Positions 49,125 to 60,973 of a DNA stretch of 64,000 bases are shown here, one piece after another. The stretch comes from Blakeslea trispora (lineage: Eukaryota; Mucoromycota; Mucoromycetes; Mucorales; Choanephoraceae). The stretch lies in assembly GCA_025331445.1 (NCBI GenBank), contig JAIWNE010000004.1, positions 620,001-684,000 of the forward strand, in the 5' to 3' direction. The translations under genes and the position numbers were made by a program. The notes beneath the pieces are model-generated. The model searched no databases. It saw only the letters and a list, made by a program, of their open reading frames with translations, and was not told where the DNA came from. Each line of letters begins with the position of its first letter. Within the stretch, counting starts at the first letter, position 1.

Positions 49125-52100
49125 TGTCTATACTTTCAAGTTCAAAAAAAAAAGATAGCTAAAGACTATATGGCTCAAGTAAGGGCATCCCTACGAACTT
49201 TGAAAATTGAATATCCGACAATGCCCTTCAGCTGTCACACTCACTACTAGTGGCTTATTTATTGTTCATTATTCCTGATGAAAAAAAAAAAGGTACATTT
49301 GACAGCTTGTCAATTACTATAACATCAAGGCATATACTACTGGAATTTGAACATATGGTATTTGTCTTTAGCAACTGAATCTGCGAAGAATTGACAGAAT
49401 TAAATGCAAGATGGCGCTGATGGTCCCCATATCTGATTATCTAAGATTTCAACTTTTGATGTATGTCGCCTACCAGCTGCAATAGTAGTTCATTTAGACA
49501 GCTTGAGATGCTTTAGTTTAATAGTGAGAAATTCAACAGCGTAAACCGAATGAGCGGCTTTACGCTGGCTATTTTTTTGAGCTATCTAAGAGTAATTTTA
49601 TTGTTTTGATAAAAAAAGTGTTGATGGCAGCCATACTGAGTAGTAATCTAGGCTATTTGGAAATCTATCAAGGAGAGCATTGTATCATTTCTTTTCTGAT
49701 TAAGTTCAAATAATGAAGCATCTACAAGAGAGATTTCCTTTGAGCAATGCGTCAAGCTCTCATATCAAAGTGCTTTTTAGAGCAAAAACAATTGGTATAT
49801 GTACTGATGAACGTCAAATAGTGTCTAAAGCCCAGATTTTCGTGAACCAATACAATTTGATTGCAGAAAATTTACCATCTCATATCTTCCAACATTTCTT
49901 TTTCTTATCAAGTCTTTATACCTTTATTGTTTTGAAGAGTAGGGAGTGTTTGTACATGAGAACATGAAATATGCAAAGCAAACATTTTAAGCCATATGTA
50001 CTGCATGTACGAATACTGCGTTATTGTTTGACAAAACTAGTCTAAAATGCACAGACCCCTTGGTGTAGCAATGAAGCAATGGCAAGCCTAAGCCAGACAT
50101 TTGAAACAAGGAAAATTTAACATTGCGCTTCCCGATATAGCATGATTACTACCTGTTTGATAAAGGCTGTACAGCAAAGTCCTTGGCTTACTTTTTTGCA
50201 AAGAGTAATGCTCTTTGGCTTTGTGAGCTTATGAGGACACTAAGGGTTGCTTGTTTGATTTTCGATTTCTTTTTGCTTTATTTAAGCCCCAAATAGCATA
50301 TGAAAATTGTACACAGCTTTTGTTCTTTGCAATGTTATTTTATATTGGAGAGTTTTCAATGGAAATTATTTGCTATCTCTCATCCCAGCCCATTCAAAGC
50401 TGAATAAAAAAAAAGCGTCTTGCTACAAGCAATCTTGTTTTCTTCTTCTCGAAACATATGCTGTCAAGCATACTTGATAGGCAGCCACAATCTGTGATTC
50501 TAATACCTTCTCAGGTTAGCCTACTGGTACTTAAATCTGGTTGACCTTTGCCACTTGCTTAAGCCAAGAGAGCCAGCTATCAAATCCAATCTGGTCAGCC
50601 TTGTTGAGATGGCTACCTATATATGGCTAATGTTTGGAAAAGCGCTGCTAATAAATTGGTTAGGTTAAATACAGCAGTTTTTCTTTACGTATATCAAAAC
50701 TGCATGGTCGCCTTTTTGAATTCGCTCATCTCAACTATCTTTGTTAAAAGTTGAAAAACAAGCCATTGACTAAGCAAAAACACATCACTTGTGTATTGAT
50801 CAAGCTCAATTCTAAGTTAAACTGGGAACTAAATCGCATAAACAGAACAAACTATAAATGGTAGTACAAATGTACCTATTTCAGTCTACTCTTTATTGAA
50901 AGAAATGTATAAAAGATACCGAGAACAAGTAATATAAGAAATATAGCAAGCTAAGAAAAAACAACATTAATCTATGAGCTATCTATTATCTCTGCTTTCG
51001 TCTTCAGCTTAAGGTTAGATAAAACGCCAAAATCTAGACGGTTGATCTCCAATTACTTGAGCACAAACCAGATAAAGTATGTGTTGGAAATACTCAGTGA
51101 GTATGTCTAAACATTGACTGATTGACCGACTGACAATAAGGAACATCCTTCTTTCAGGACATACAATTGTTTTTAAGACACGTTACGTGCAGGATAGATT
51201 GACAACTGCTTCATCTTTTCATTTCTTTATTTAATGAATTTTAATTGTTTTTTGTACGACACTATCCTTCCTCTTCTCTTTCTTCTTGTCTTCGTGTGAA
51301 ATGAGTAGTTACTGCAAAAAGACTTGAGACCGAAATACAAATCATCTTTCTGTTCTGATCAAAACAACTTGTTTTTTTTGCTTCTTATGAGTTGGAACAA
51401 AAGCTATTCTAAAAGAGCCGTACGATCAATAAGGAAATTTTTTCCCCTTTTGCCTCTTCTCTTTTACTTGAAATACATTATGCATGAAACAATAAAAAGA
51501 AATAGATTTGGCTGTATATGTAACACATGCACATATCAACCATGCAATTATTACATAAGTAAATAATAATTTATTGCATGGCCCAATCTAGAAAACTAAA
51601 GGACAAAAAAAAACATAGCGAGGGAAAGACAGCAGGTTATGGTAAAAGAGAATAGCAGTGGAATAAAGAAGTGTCGATATTGATACCAAATAGCTTTTTG
51701 GTATTGTAGTGCCTATTTAGAGGATCTCTGTGTGTATTCTGTTGATACTCTGACTCAAAGTTACAAACTCACTTAAATAAAGATTTCCTGATGGTGTGTA
51801 AAATAAAAAAAAAAAGGAAAATTTTTCTGTGTACAATCTATTTCCGGAGATGGTATGTGTGCTGCTTATTTGTGGAAATGCCTAATAGCAGATGTATAGC
51901 AATAGCTGATATAGAAAAAAAGAAGGAGCCCTTGCTAAAAGCGAGCCATTTAATTTTTTTTTTTTGTAATGCTTGGCTTGATTCCCATTGACATATAAAA
52001 AAATAAGTCATGTCTTGTTTATTGTTAGCAGTCTGGGTGGCTTGAAATAACAATGAAAAATAAAGTTGGTCGAACAATAGAAATTTGTGATTTACAGATT

Positions 52101-52609
52101 TTGAAATTGGCTTAAGCGTATCCAACTCCTATTTATTGTTACCATATCAACCAAACCATCACAGCTGATGCCAATAGGCAAAAATTTTCCCTTCTCTTTT
52201 TTTGTTTTACTGCCATTCGCCAAAAAATACGATATATAAACCAAGCAACCAATCGATTCATCTTTTATACGCGTGCCTGTATACAAAGACCTTGCTTGTC
52301 ACTTTATAGTTCATGTTGAATTTGTACAAAACTCAGACTGTTTTTTTCGTATAGTAAAATCACTATTTTTTTTCATCTTCCTTTTCCTTTGCTTTTTTTT
52401 TTCCTCTCCGTCTATACTTTCTATTTGCAATTTTATTTTTGTCACCTTAATTAAAAGAAAGAAAGAAACAAATAGTTCAAGAGGGGAAATTTTCTTTTGT
52501 ATATATATATATAAAGAGTGTGTGTGTGAGTGAGATAACCTCCCCCCCTTCTTAGGAAAGATATATATAAAAAAAAAGACAATTAAAGTGGAGTGCAGGT
52601 CATTGAACA
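49125..52609. other. Long gene-poor spacer
   Basis: About 3.5 kb, AT-rich. One 84-codon open frame at 49713-49967 begins with ATG but has no recognisable domain and ordinary spacer composition around it. A (TA)n followed by (TG)n microsatellite lies at about 52500-52530, just before the next regulator gene. No RNA gene recognised. Confidence 0.5.
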
Positions 52610-52705
52610 ATGCTGAAATGGACGACTCATCACCACCCACGCCAGAGTTACCGGAACGCAAGAGCCACTTGCCTTCTACTAGCGGAATTAAACGCAACAA
52701 AGTGA
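52610..52705 (+). other. Overlapping upstream ORF of the second Zn2Cys6 gene
   Basis: An ATG at 52610, with A at -3, opens a 31-codon frame that ends at TGA 52703-52705. It overlaps the main start codon at 52618 in another frame. If the mRNA 5' end lies upstream, scanning ribosomes would meet this ATG first and main-frame translation would be reduced. Regulatory role is inferred. Confidence 0.45.
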
Positions 52706-55522
52706 GTCGAGCGTGTGACGAATGTAGAAAACGAAAGGTAATTTTCTTATTTTCTGTACCTTATTATGCGAGTTGAAAAAAAAAAAAAGAATACATTATC
52801 CTCAAAGCAGCGCCAAAGACTCGCCAAGTTTCACTGAGCATAATTTTAAGCTTGTGATTATCAAACTCAGCCTAAAGTAGAATGTAAATGTTCAGAGACT
52901 AAATGTCATTTATTTAGGTGCGGTGTGATGGAGCTCAGCCTTGTGCAAGATGTCAAAAATCCTCTACAGAATGCGTCTTTTCAAACGTCACACCAAAAAG
53001 GGGTCCACCCAAACAGTACTTGGAACCATTCGAAAGTCGGTTGAAAGCTATTGATGCTGTATTACAAGCACTCGAGATATCCTCAAAGAAAACTTCCTCT
53101 CCAGAAAACGATTGTTTTCTAAAGACATCAGGTAATTGGCATAGAGAAGAAGAAAAATGCATGACTATTACTAATCTCATGAAATCAATTGTCAGGCCCT
53201 GTAGTTGAGACCAATACACACCTCGATGTTACTTATACAGGCCAAGCGCTTTATATACAAGATAATCCTATGCGATTGGATCGTATAGAGCCAATTCATC
53301 ATGTCGATCTGGGACAAGAGCATCACACACCACTTCAGCTTACTCTGCCAGCACAAGGCTCGCCCAACTTTTCAAACATTCGATTCGATCTCATTCAACT
53401 CTATTTTGACCATATACATCCCTCTCTGCCTTTTGCCTCCAGGTCTTTATTTACTCAATCTCAGCCACCTATTTTGTTATTATACTCTATCTATGCTGTC
53501 GCATCCAAATTTTTGGCTCAGCAACCAAATTCAAACGAACCTCCAGGGTGGTCCTATTATACAGCTGCACTTGGTTCGCTCGACATACTCCTTGATGTAC
53601 CGAGACTATCAACTGTACAGGCATTGTTACTCCTTGCAAAATACCATGAATTTGTCTATCGCCCAGGTTTCTTTTGGAGAACCAAATTTTTTGTCCAACT
53701 GGCTATGCAGATGGCAAGCAACCTTGGACTTCCTAGAAGCCTACCAAACAATTTAGAGTCCTCTATATCCCGTCACCAACTAGAGGCAAGATCAAGAACT
53801 TTTTGGGCTGTATATACTTACCATGTCTTGATGAGGTATGTATGTATATCATTAAAAAGTGAAAAAAAAAGATAAACCCATAAGAAGAGAAGGATTGGTT
53901 GATGATTGTCTGCCTTTTTTTTTTTTAAGAAAAATCATAAATTAATCTTGTCATTTAACTTTAGCATCGAGCAAGGATTAGAATTAAACTTACAAAGTCA
54001 AGAGTGCACGGTCAATTACCCGCACGTCCTTTCTGATGAATTTGACAGTGATGTTAATGCCGTTCTGGACTTTTATTGGCTAAGCAAGGTGGTACATGTC
54101 CAAGCGGCTGTCATTCAATTCTTGAGAAATAGACTGAAAGATACCACTGACAAGGAAATGGATCAGTTTAGAGATATAGAAAACATGCTTATGAGAATAG
54201 AAGCAAGCATGCCTCATGTCGAAAACAGCAACAAGAATGCATCGTTTGTTCAGCTAATGTATCATCTGACCAGCCTGTTGCTCTATAGACCATATGCTTC
54301 CATAGGCAATAACGATTCATGTAGCCCATCTGTTCCACATGCTGCTTCTCGTTGCTTAAATTCAGCTTCGTCCATGGCCAAAATCATTGACCAAGTATTG
54401 ACTAGATATGGATCCAATGCGTTTAACGATCTGACACGAAGCAACCAACAGATTGTTTATTGCTTATCCGTTGCCATCACAGTTGTGCGCGAGCTCCAGA
54501 GGACCCATCATGCTCATGAAGTTTATGAAAAAATCAGTTCACTCTTACAGCTTATGGCGACCAAATCTCCAGCAACCGAGATTGAGACACCACCATCAAA
54601 TGAAAGGCCTGATCTTCAGGTCGTCTCACCCTCAACCACATCTTCTACACGATCGTCACCTCTAATTCCATCCCTTTCACCTCACAGCCCTACGCCTGCC
54701 ATCAAAAAAAGGCATTCGAGGTCTTCTCTACAATTCCCCATTTCTGATAATGTGTATGGACTTATGGCTGGCAACAGCAATAACAATGCGACAACGCCTG
54801 AAATGATAACACATCGTAGGAGACCTACAGGAAGGTCGCCTTATGCTGCAAATCGGCTTTCAGCACCTGCACTGGGGTCTCTTTGCCAGCAGTCTCCTTA
54901 TTTTTATCAGCAAATACAACAACAGCAACAGCAGCAAATGCAACAACAGGGGCAAAGTTATTCTCAGCCATCCTCTCCCATCACAAATCAATTCGGCGAC
55001 AATTTAAACACACCTTCTCATCCAACAGCCTTGCGTCGTACTACCTCATTATCCAGAAAGGCAGGTTTGCGGCGAAGTGCTTCTTCTATAGGTGATTTTG
55101 GCATTCTTCCTCAAAGGCTAAGCCGAACTACCTCACGTCCTTACATCAATCCTCGTCGCCATACATTGACAAACACAACGCCTCCTGACTTGTCTCATGT
55201 AGTCACATCACCTTCTTCAATTGTACTCGATATGCCACTCAATTTACATGCTATGGCTGTTCGAAACAATCAATTTTCAACATCTGTTATGAATAACAAT
55301 ACCCAGCATCCTTTTATGATACCAATCTTGAACCAACAACAAAATCAATATCCAAATCAACAGCAATCCAACCATCATCACCAGGGACAACAGAGTCAGC
55401 ACCTTGTATTAGATCCCTCGTCATTTCCTATGGACCCTGTCATTCCTGATTCACCTAATGATTCTATGATGAATTTGCTATTAAACCCTTGGGACTTTTC
55501 ATCGCAGCCACCTTCTTCATAG
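52618..55522 (+). CDS. Zn2Cys6 transcription factor with fungal-specific TF domain
   Basis: Nuclear regulator, 843 aa, in four exons (52618-52737, 52918-53131, 53196-53835, 53965-55522). The zinc cluster has Cys at 33, 36, 43, 49, 52 and 59, followed by the basic linker PKRGPPKQYLE seen in XlnR-like and related factors. The middle domain includes IRFDLIQLYFDHIHPSLPF, LLLYSIYAVASKFLAQ, FFVQLAMQMASNLGLPRS and RSRTFWAVYTYHVLMS. The last ~320 residues are Ser/Pro/Gln/Asn-rich with poly-Gln stretches and several RRxS-type sites (LRRTTSLSRKAGLRRSAS), possible kinase targets. Unrelated in detail to the other zinc cluster factor in this window. Target genes unknown. Confidence 0.92.
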
Positions 55523-55892
55523 CAGCATACCATGTACTTTGGAAAAAAAAACGACCCAATCAATCCATTCAACTATATCCGCCCTATTATTTCTCTTCTT
55601 TTTTAAGCTAACTTAATTTTAAAATATTGTTGTTTATGAAACTTATATGCAGAATTGATATCTCTATGATCTTTGTAGGATTTACTGACAATAAAATCTG
55701 TTATTTCGTCATTTTTAAAACCAAAGCGTTGTCTACCTATAGATTCAATATCAAGTTAATCTGTTTCTTAAAAAAGACTTGGCAGAAACAAACCCCTTGT
55801 TATGTTTGAATAGTATAAAAAAGACGTTGTTTTTATTACAGAAACGAAAAAAATAAGCTAATTCTTTTTCATTATTTAATTTATATCACAAC
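55523..55892. other. Spacer and promoter of the secreted glycoprotein gene
   Basis: About 370 bp, AT-rich, no coding sequence seen. Confidence 0.5.
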
Positions 55893-56888
55893 ATGAAACC
55901 TTTCCAAATCTTTACTACTGCCATTGGCTTGTTAGCTACTACTGTCTTTGCTCAACAAGGCAGTACAATTGATCAAAGCAGTGCATTTAATTTGTCTGCC
56001 ATTAATGGAACATGTAAGTGAACATTCTATCTTGTAATCACTTCAACTCATTGCTTCTCTTGCTTTTTTTTTCTAGGGCATGTTGCTGGCTTGACAGACA
56101 CATTGTTGAGTGACTTTGCTGATTTATCTCAATACTTCAACTTCAGTATCAAGTGTCCCCAAGTATACATCACTGGCAATTCTACCAATGTATCCTACGT
56201 TCAGCCTTCCTTTAACTTGGAGTACTATAACGAATCTCTAGGCATGAATCAGACTGCAAACATCTCTTTGAGTGGTCTAATGACACTTGAAAATGTCACT
56301 TCAGCTACACAAGCTAACTTCAGTGTTCTCTTGGCCCTTCCTAGCATGAATGATAGCTCCTCTTCTTACTCTACTAACAGCCTTGCCAAAATCTTGGCTG
56401 TTGGATCTTCCTCTTCTTCATCTGCAACCACTCTCAATATTACTGCTGGCAATGTAACTGATCCTTTGCCTTATGGTGCTAACATTTCTGCCACTTTCAG
56501 CTTCAACCTCTCCTCAAGCAACGGATCTGTGTACGATATTGTCTTGCTCACTGCCACCAACTTCTCTTCTGTCTCCAACAGCAGTGACAACGAAGATCAA
56601 TCTTCAGGTGATGATCAATCCTCTGATGACAGCGGTAACGGATACGGTGGTGGATACGGTGGTAGTTACAACGGTGGTAACATGTCTGAACAAGTTTATC
56701 AACTCCTGCTTACCAACTCTAGCACTGTATTGAATCAGACTGTTTTTAACCAAACTATTGATACTTATGGCACTGTTGCTTCCAATGTAACTCGACTCAA
56801 CAACACCTGTACCAGTTCAACTCGATCCTCTTCGGGTAGAGGCAGTAACACCCGATCCTCTTCTTCCCGCTCTGCTACAGCTATCTAA
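55893..56888 (+). CDS. Secreted, heavily N-glycosylated protein of unknown family
   Basis: Two exons (55893-56013, 56077-56888), 310 aa. The first ~20 residues (MKPFQIFTTAIGLLATTVFA) are a clear signal peptide. More than fifteen N-x-S/T sequons are scattered through the chain. The start of the mature region, LSAINGTWHVAGLTDTLLSD, contains a G-x-W motif like the first strand of lipocalins, followed by alternating strand-like segments up to about residue 190. A Gly/Ser/Asp-rich low-complexity region (GNGYGGGYGGSYNGG) and a Ser/Arg-rich tail without a hydrophobic anchor follow. The product is therefore probably released or wall-bound. The family is not recognised; a lipocalin-like fold is only a suggestion from the motif. 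Confidence 0.85.
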
Positions 56889-57119
56889 TTTGGGCAACCT
56901 CTTTTCTTATTCAAGGCTTGCAACTAGTAATTTTTTTTTGAGACTATTACATAATAATAATAAAAAGAAAATGGGACTTTTTCTTGAAAAATGTTGGTTA
57001 TGTTTAACTATATGAGACAGCTAAGATTGAAACAAAAAAGGGAAATAGGCTTTATATGATGTTTAAGCTATAAACGTGCTAGTTTCACAAAGATAAAAAA
57101 AAAAGAAAGGGTATAGCAA

Positions 57120-59033
57120 TTATCTTGTTCTACGAAAACCGGTATCACTACTGAAAAAGAAGTTTCGAAGTTTTCTGCATCGGATTTCAACATAGCCAAA
57201 TATGAGGTTGGTCTTTAGAGCATCTTCCATCTTCTGCTCAGGCAAGGTTTCAAAGATATTCTTGTCTGTACCTATAAATGGATATTGTTTGCGCTTATCA
57301 AAATAAGTTTGTGCCGCTAGAGCATTTCTTGGAGACAATGTTTCAGTGCAAAGCTTATCATCTTCAACATCGTGAGTATCCATTTGCTGCTGCCACACTA
57401 TGTCATTCTCAGTTTGAATATGAGCGATTCTAATGTAACTGGAGAGTCTAGCACACATCATAGTTGTGTTTGAACAGTCTAAGCGAATACCATCCAGCAC
57501 AATCGTGTCAAGGTCATGATGAGGCATATTTAAACAGATTACTGTCTGAGATGCCATATTGTTTGAATCAGAGAGTTGTTTGCACTTCTTCATTGAAAGC
57601 ACTTTAAGTGATCTGCATGTACGTGACAAATAATCAAAAAGATGAGTCTCAAACGCAACAAACGTCAAATAGATTTCTGCAAGACGATGTTTCTTGATTT
57701 GATTTTCATAACCTGATGGTGACGGTACAAGCAATGTTCCCCATTCCAACACAAGGGTTTCTAGTTTCGGACACACATCTAACAAATACTGTAAATCATA
57801 TTCATGATGATACGTATCACACTTTAATTTGAGGTAGGTCAGTCTCTGAAAGCTCTTTAGCAAACGGAATGTGTTTGATAGGTTCATGTTGAATCGCCAT
57901 TGATCTATCTCTAGCATCGTTACAAATGGACTGATGTGCTCTGCCACAAACTTGAATTGTGTATCATTCTTAATCTGATTTGCCTTCTGAATAGGAAAAC
58001 AAATTTGAGACAAGCGCTGGTTACCTTTGAGCAATGTCAAGAATGGTAGGTTGAGCCAGCGATCCATGGTTGGACAAGACAACGCAAGTATCTCTATATG
58101 ACGACATTTTCTCACCAAATTTAGAAATAGCTCTTCTTCTATTTGAGATGTTTTGTTCAAAATTTCGTGTGAATCATAGTGAACATCCAACTGTAAATGT
58201 TGTAGATTTGAGTATTTGTAAGCGATATAAAGCAGCCATATATATGGTGTATGGTGTGTGTCCCAATGAAGGTACCTCAGCTCAGAAGCTTCAAGGCATC
58301 TGGTTATTTGTTGAGCCACAAGCTTGTCAGAGCCGATGGGCATCTGTATAGTATTTCCTATGATCGAAAGCTTCTTTAGCTTTGGTAATAAGCTATGTAA
58401 CAACTCAATGTCTAGAAGATTCAGTTTCAATGCCGGACCTTCCGATCGTTCTCCTCTTATTGTTAGCTCTTCCAGGTAAGGAGTCAATGAGAAAATTGAG
58501 CTCAAACGATTGTGTGTCGATACATCCACCAGAATGTGACTTTCGATAGTGATGCTAGTAAGTGTGCCTCCCAAATACTGCAGTGACAAAAAGGCCTCAT
58601 TGAGACAAGCAAGTGTAGGTATCTTGCGCATACGCTTCCAAGAATCAAGTGTACAATACGAGACACACATTTTCCAAGAGGTGGGATCAAAATCTAAACT
58701 TTCCAAATTAGGGCATAACTCTGGTAAGGATTCCAACAAAAGATAAGGTAATTTAGGCTCTGGCCATTTCTTTTGAAAGCAGATCGGTTTTCGCGACTGA
58801 ACTGAGAGGTGTTTGATAGCATGACCATTGGGGATGATAGAGTCACGAAGCGAGACTTGAAGTGCTTCATGCAATATTTTGAATTGGTCAAAACTTTTTA
58901 CGGAAATGGTATGGTATAGTGAATATCGGAAAGCTTCATGCCAACTGTGACATGTAGACAAACTGGCTATTTTGTCTGTTGCATCTAGATAAGATGCTAT
59001 TTGAATCAATATTTCCGTAGGCAATACAATCAT
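57120..59033 (-). CDS. F-box protein with leucine-rich repeats
   Basis: Likely substrate receptor of an SCF ubiquitin ligase. Single exon, 637 aa from the ATG at 59033. The N-terminus is an F-box (IVLPTEILIQIASYLDATDKIASLSTCHSWHEAFRYSLY), which would bind Skp1. The rest is a series of irregular leucine-rich repeats (SLPELCPNLESLDFD, LTPYLEELTIRGE, LLPKLKKLSIIGN, CRHIEILALSCP, FQRLTYLKLKCD, VCPKLETLVLEWG, CRSLKVLSMKKC). The frame stays open further 5' but only through leader sequence lacking F-box features. Such F-box/LRR genes are abundant and divergent in Mucorales; the substrate is unknown. Confidence 0.88.
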   Translation of the reverse strand: MIVLPTEILIQIASYLDATDKIASLSTCHSWHEAFRYSLYHTISVKSFDQFKILHEALQVSLRDSIIPNGHAIKHLSVQSRKPICFQKKWPEPKLPYLLLESLPELCPNLESLDFDPTSWKMCVSYCTLDSWKRMRKIPTLACLNEAFLSLQYLGGTLTSITIESHILVDVSTHNRLSSIFSLTPYLEELTIRGERSEGPALKLNLLDIELLHSLLPKLKKLSIIGNTIQMPIGSDKLVAQQITRCLEASELRYLHWDTHHTPYIWLLYIAYKYSNLQHLQLDVHYDSHEILNKTSQIEEELFLNLVRKCRHIEILALSCPTMDRWLNLPFLTLLKGNQRLSQICFPIQKANQIKNDTQFKFVAEHISPFVTMLEIDQWRFNMNLSNTFRLLKSFQRLTYLKLKCDTYHHEYDLQYLLDVCPKLETLVLEWGTLLVPSPSGYENQIKKHRLAEIYLTFVAFETHLFDYLSRTCRSLKVLSMKKCKQLSDSNNMASQTVICLNMPHHDLDTIVLDGIRLDCSNTTMMCARLSSYIRIAHIQTENDIVWQQQMDTHDVEDDKLCTETLSPRNALAAQTYFDKRKQYPFIGTDKNIFETLPEQKMEDALKTNLIFGYVEIRCRKLRNFFFSSDTGFRRTR

Positions 59034-59632
59034 CAGTGAGAAAAAAAATGAGGAATAAAGTGAAAGAGAGATAGATGAGAATGCGTAAATTGTTTGTTTT
59101 TCTGTTATGTTGCATAAAAATACTATTTCTGGAAACCAAAGGTTGCTCAGTCTTGGCCGTATAAATTGCATTATAAAAAAAAGAGACAATGTGCCTTCGA
59201 TCAGTTGCAAACTATTTGTGGTATTTAATACAACACTATGCTGAGCATACTCTTGCTTTTGCTACACTTTAGCTCAGGAGTAGTCTCTTACGAAACAGAA
59301 TCTCCGCTTCACAAACATATTCTTTGTTTACATCAACCATGAGGCAATACTGCCTCAAAAAAGTAAGCCTTATGACAATGAATTGATGTGGCAAACATAT
59401 GATTTTGTACACCTTTTCAGGAAATATATTGCACTCTAAGAAAAATTTAAGTGTCGAAACGAATTCTAGCAGAATTGATTGAGACACTCGAATCTCTTTG
59501 AGTTCAACTAAGATACTTTCTTTGACGTACTAGATACTATTTGATTTCGGTTTTTCTTTCGTTTTGTTCTGTTTGCCCTGGATTAGCAATCAAATTTATT
59601 AATTTGTATTCTTATGTCTAACTTAGTAAGAA
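59034..59632. other. Gene-free spacer
   Basis: About 600 bp between the F-box gene start and the orphan exon. No supported gene. Confidence 0.45.
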
Positions 59633-59806
59633 CTATTGGCTTTTGTTCTTCTTGCTGTCATGATCAGAGCTGAGAGAGGTCTCGTCATAACCAGCTTCAA
59701 TATCATTTGCTTGATTGAGCAAAGCAGCTCTCTTGCCCATTGGCTTTCTTGAACCTTCTGCAGCAAACAACAATCTTCTCTTTGCAGAAGCAGCACTGGG
59801 AATAGA
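59633..59806 (-). CDS. Orphan terminal exon of an unidentified gene
   Basis: An open segment of 57 codons ending in TAG, preceded at 59807-59809 by a TAG acceptor with a pyrimidine/A-rich run. It reads SIPSAASAKRRLLFAAEGSR, then KPMGKRAALLNQANDIEAGY, then an acidic, Lys-ending tail. The composition is protein-like and unlike the surrounding spacer. A possible upstream exon lies near 60000-60040 (SIPDKTPTRAKSSI before a GTGTGT donor), but I cannot find a start codon that links them. It may be the last exon of a small gene squeezed between the F-box gene and APC11, or a remnant. Family not recognised. Confidence 0.35.
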   Translation of the reverse strand, partial: SIPSAASAKRRLLFAAEGSRKPMGKRAALLNQANDIEAGYDETSLSSDHDSKKNKSQ

Positions 59807-60146
59807 CTAATTTTTAGTCATCTAACCCCCCCCCTGAGCTATTTACTCAGCCTTAAGAATGATCATATTCCCAAGTGATTAGAAGAAGAAAAAAATACTC
59901 GGTATATTCTTGCCTTTATCAAGTGTTGCTTTTATTACTTTAGACAAAAAAGAAGTATAAAGCCAGTTTGAAAGATAGAAGTGGATACAAACACACCTAT
60001 AGATGACTTGGCTCTTGTTGGTGTTTTATCAGGTATTGAGAAGTAAAGCGTTCACATCTCTTTAAGCATGTGATCCGTCTCTTTTCTTTTTTGAACGATG
60101 CCCATGTCTTTTCTTTCTCGAGAATAAAAGGTGGCTGTTGTGATGC

Positions 60147-60416
60147 TTAGAGTTGAGCTGGAGCAGTTTGCCATTGTGTACGATCCATTGGACAGATTTC
60201 ACCTTTTGTTGAATTTTGAAACCAGGTCAAGATACAATGAAGATGGAACACATGTGTACATTGACCCCATATTAGAGGACAATCGTCTCCAGGTATTTTA
60301 CAGGTAGGGCAGCAGGCATCGTAATCAGCATGACAGATGCCGCAAACATCCTCTTCATCTTTCACCTTCCAAGACCACCTTGCACCCATGTTCCAGGCGA
60401 TAACATTTACTTTCAT
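60147..60416 (-). CDS. APC11: Anaphase-promoting complex RING subunit APC11
   Basis: Catalytic RING-H2 subunit of the APC/C, which recruits the ubiquitin-conjugating enzyme. Single exon, 89 aa, the usual length. The N-terminus MKVNVIAWNMGARWSWKV is the APC2-binding strand of the family. The RING metal ligands are in CGICHADYDACCPTC, DDCPLIWGQCTHVFHLHC and the closing CPMDR, with the typical extra zinc-binding Cys of APC11. All ligands are present. A second APC/C subunit gene, APC5, lies 54 kb away in this window. Confidence 0.95.
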   Translation of the reverse strand: MKVNVIAWNMGARWSWKVKDEEDVCGICHADYDACCPTCKIPGDDCPLIWGQCTHVFHLHCILTWFQNSTKGEICPMDRTQWQTAPAQL

Positions 60417-60973
60417 TGTTGCGACAAAAAAAAAATCAAACAGAAAAGAAAATCAAATTCACAAACAATTCAAGACATGCTACAGTGCCCTTAAAATCGG
60501 ATCAAATGATGCGCACGAAACACAAAATAGACAGACAGACAACAGAATACAAGGTACATTACTCAAGAAAAGTGTCAGTCTAAAGTCTACTGCTTTTTGA
60601 GGTGTTTTATAGGACTCAATCAGGCCTAAACCAGGCTTGAATTTAAATCGAGAATAACAGTATTTATTGATTGAGTTGATTAAATCAAAGGATGATACAT
60701 TGCTTATTTCGAGAAAGAAAATGTTTCCAATAGTGTTGATAAGAGATAAGAAGCAAAAAAAAGAAGAGTCTTTTCTGAGTTTTAAGTTAGATTAAGATAA
60801 TCTGAAAACTTTGGTTGGTTTAATCTCAAGCAAAAAAAAAAAAATCGCTTACTTTGTGTGACAATTGAGTTACTCTCTCTTACTAAATATGAGTCAACAT
60901 TTCAAAAAATTTTCTTTCTTCTTCTCTCCTTTTTTCTTTTTTTCTTGCCTTTCTTTGGCCGACAATTGATAAC
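60417..60973. promoter_or_regulatory. Divergent promoter region APC11 / mitochondrial carrier
   Basis: About 560 bp between two outward-facing start codons. The side next to the carrier gene has a long pyrimidine tract (about 60905-60960). No coding sequence was seen. Confidence 0.45.

Noticed and set aside
49713..49967. 84-codon ATG-initiated open frame
   Set aside because: No domain, no promoter features, and composition like the surrounding spacer.
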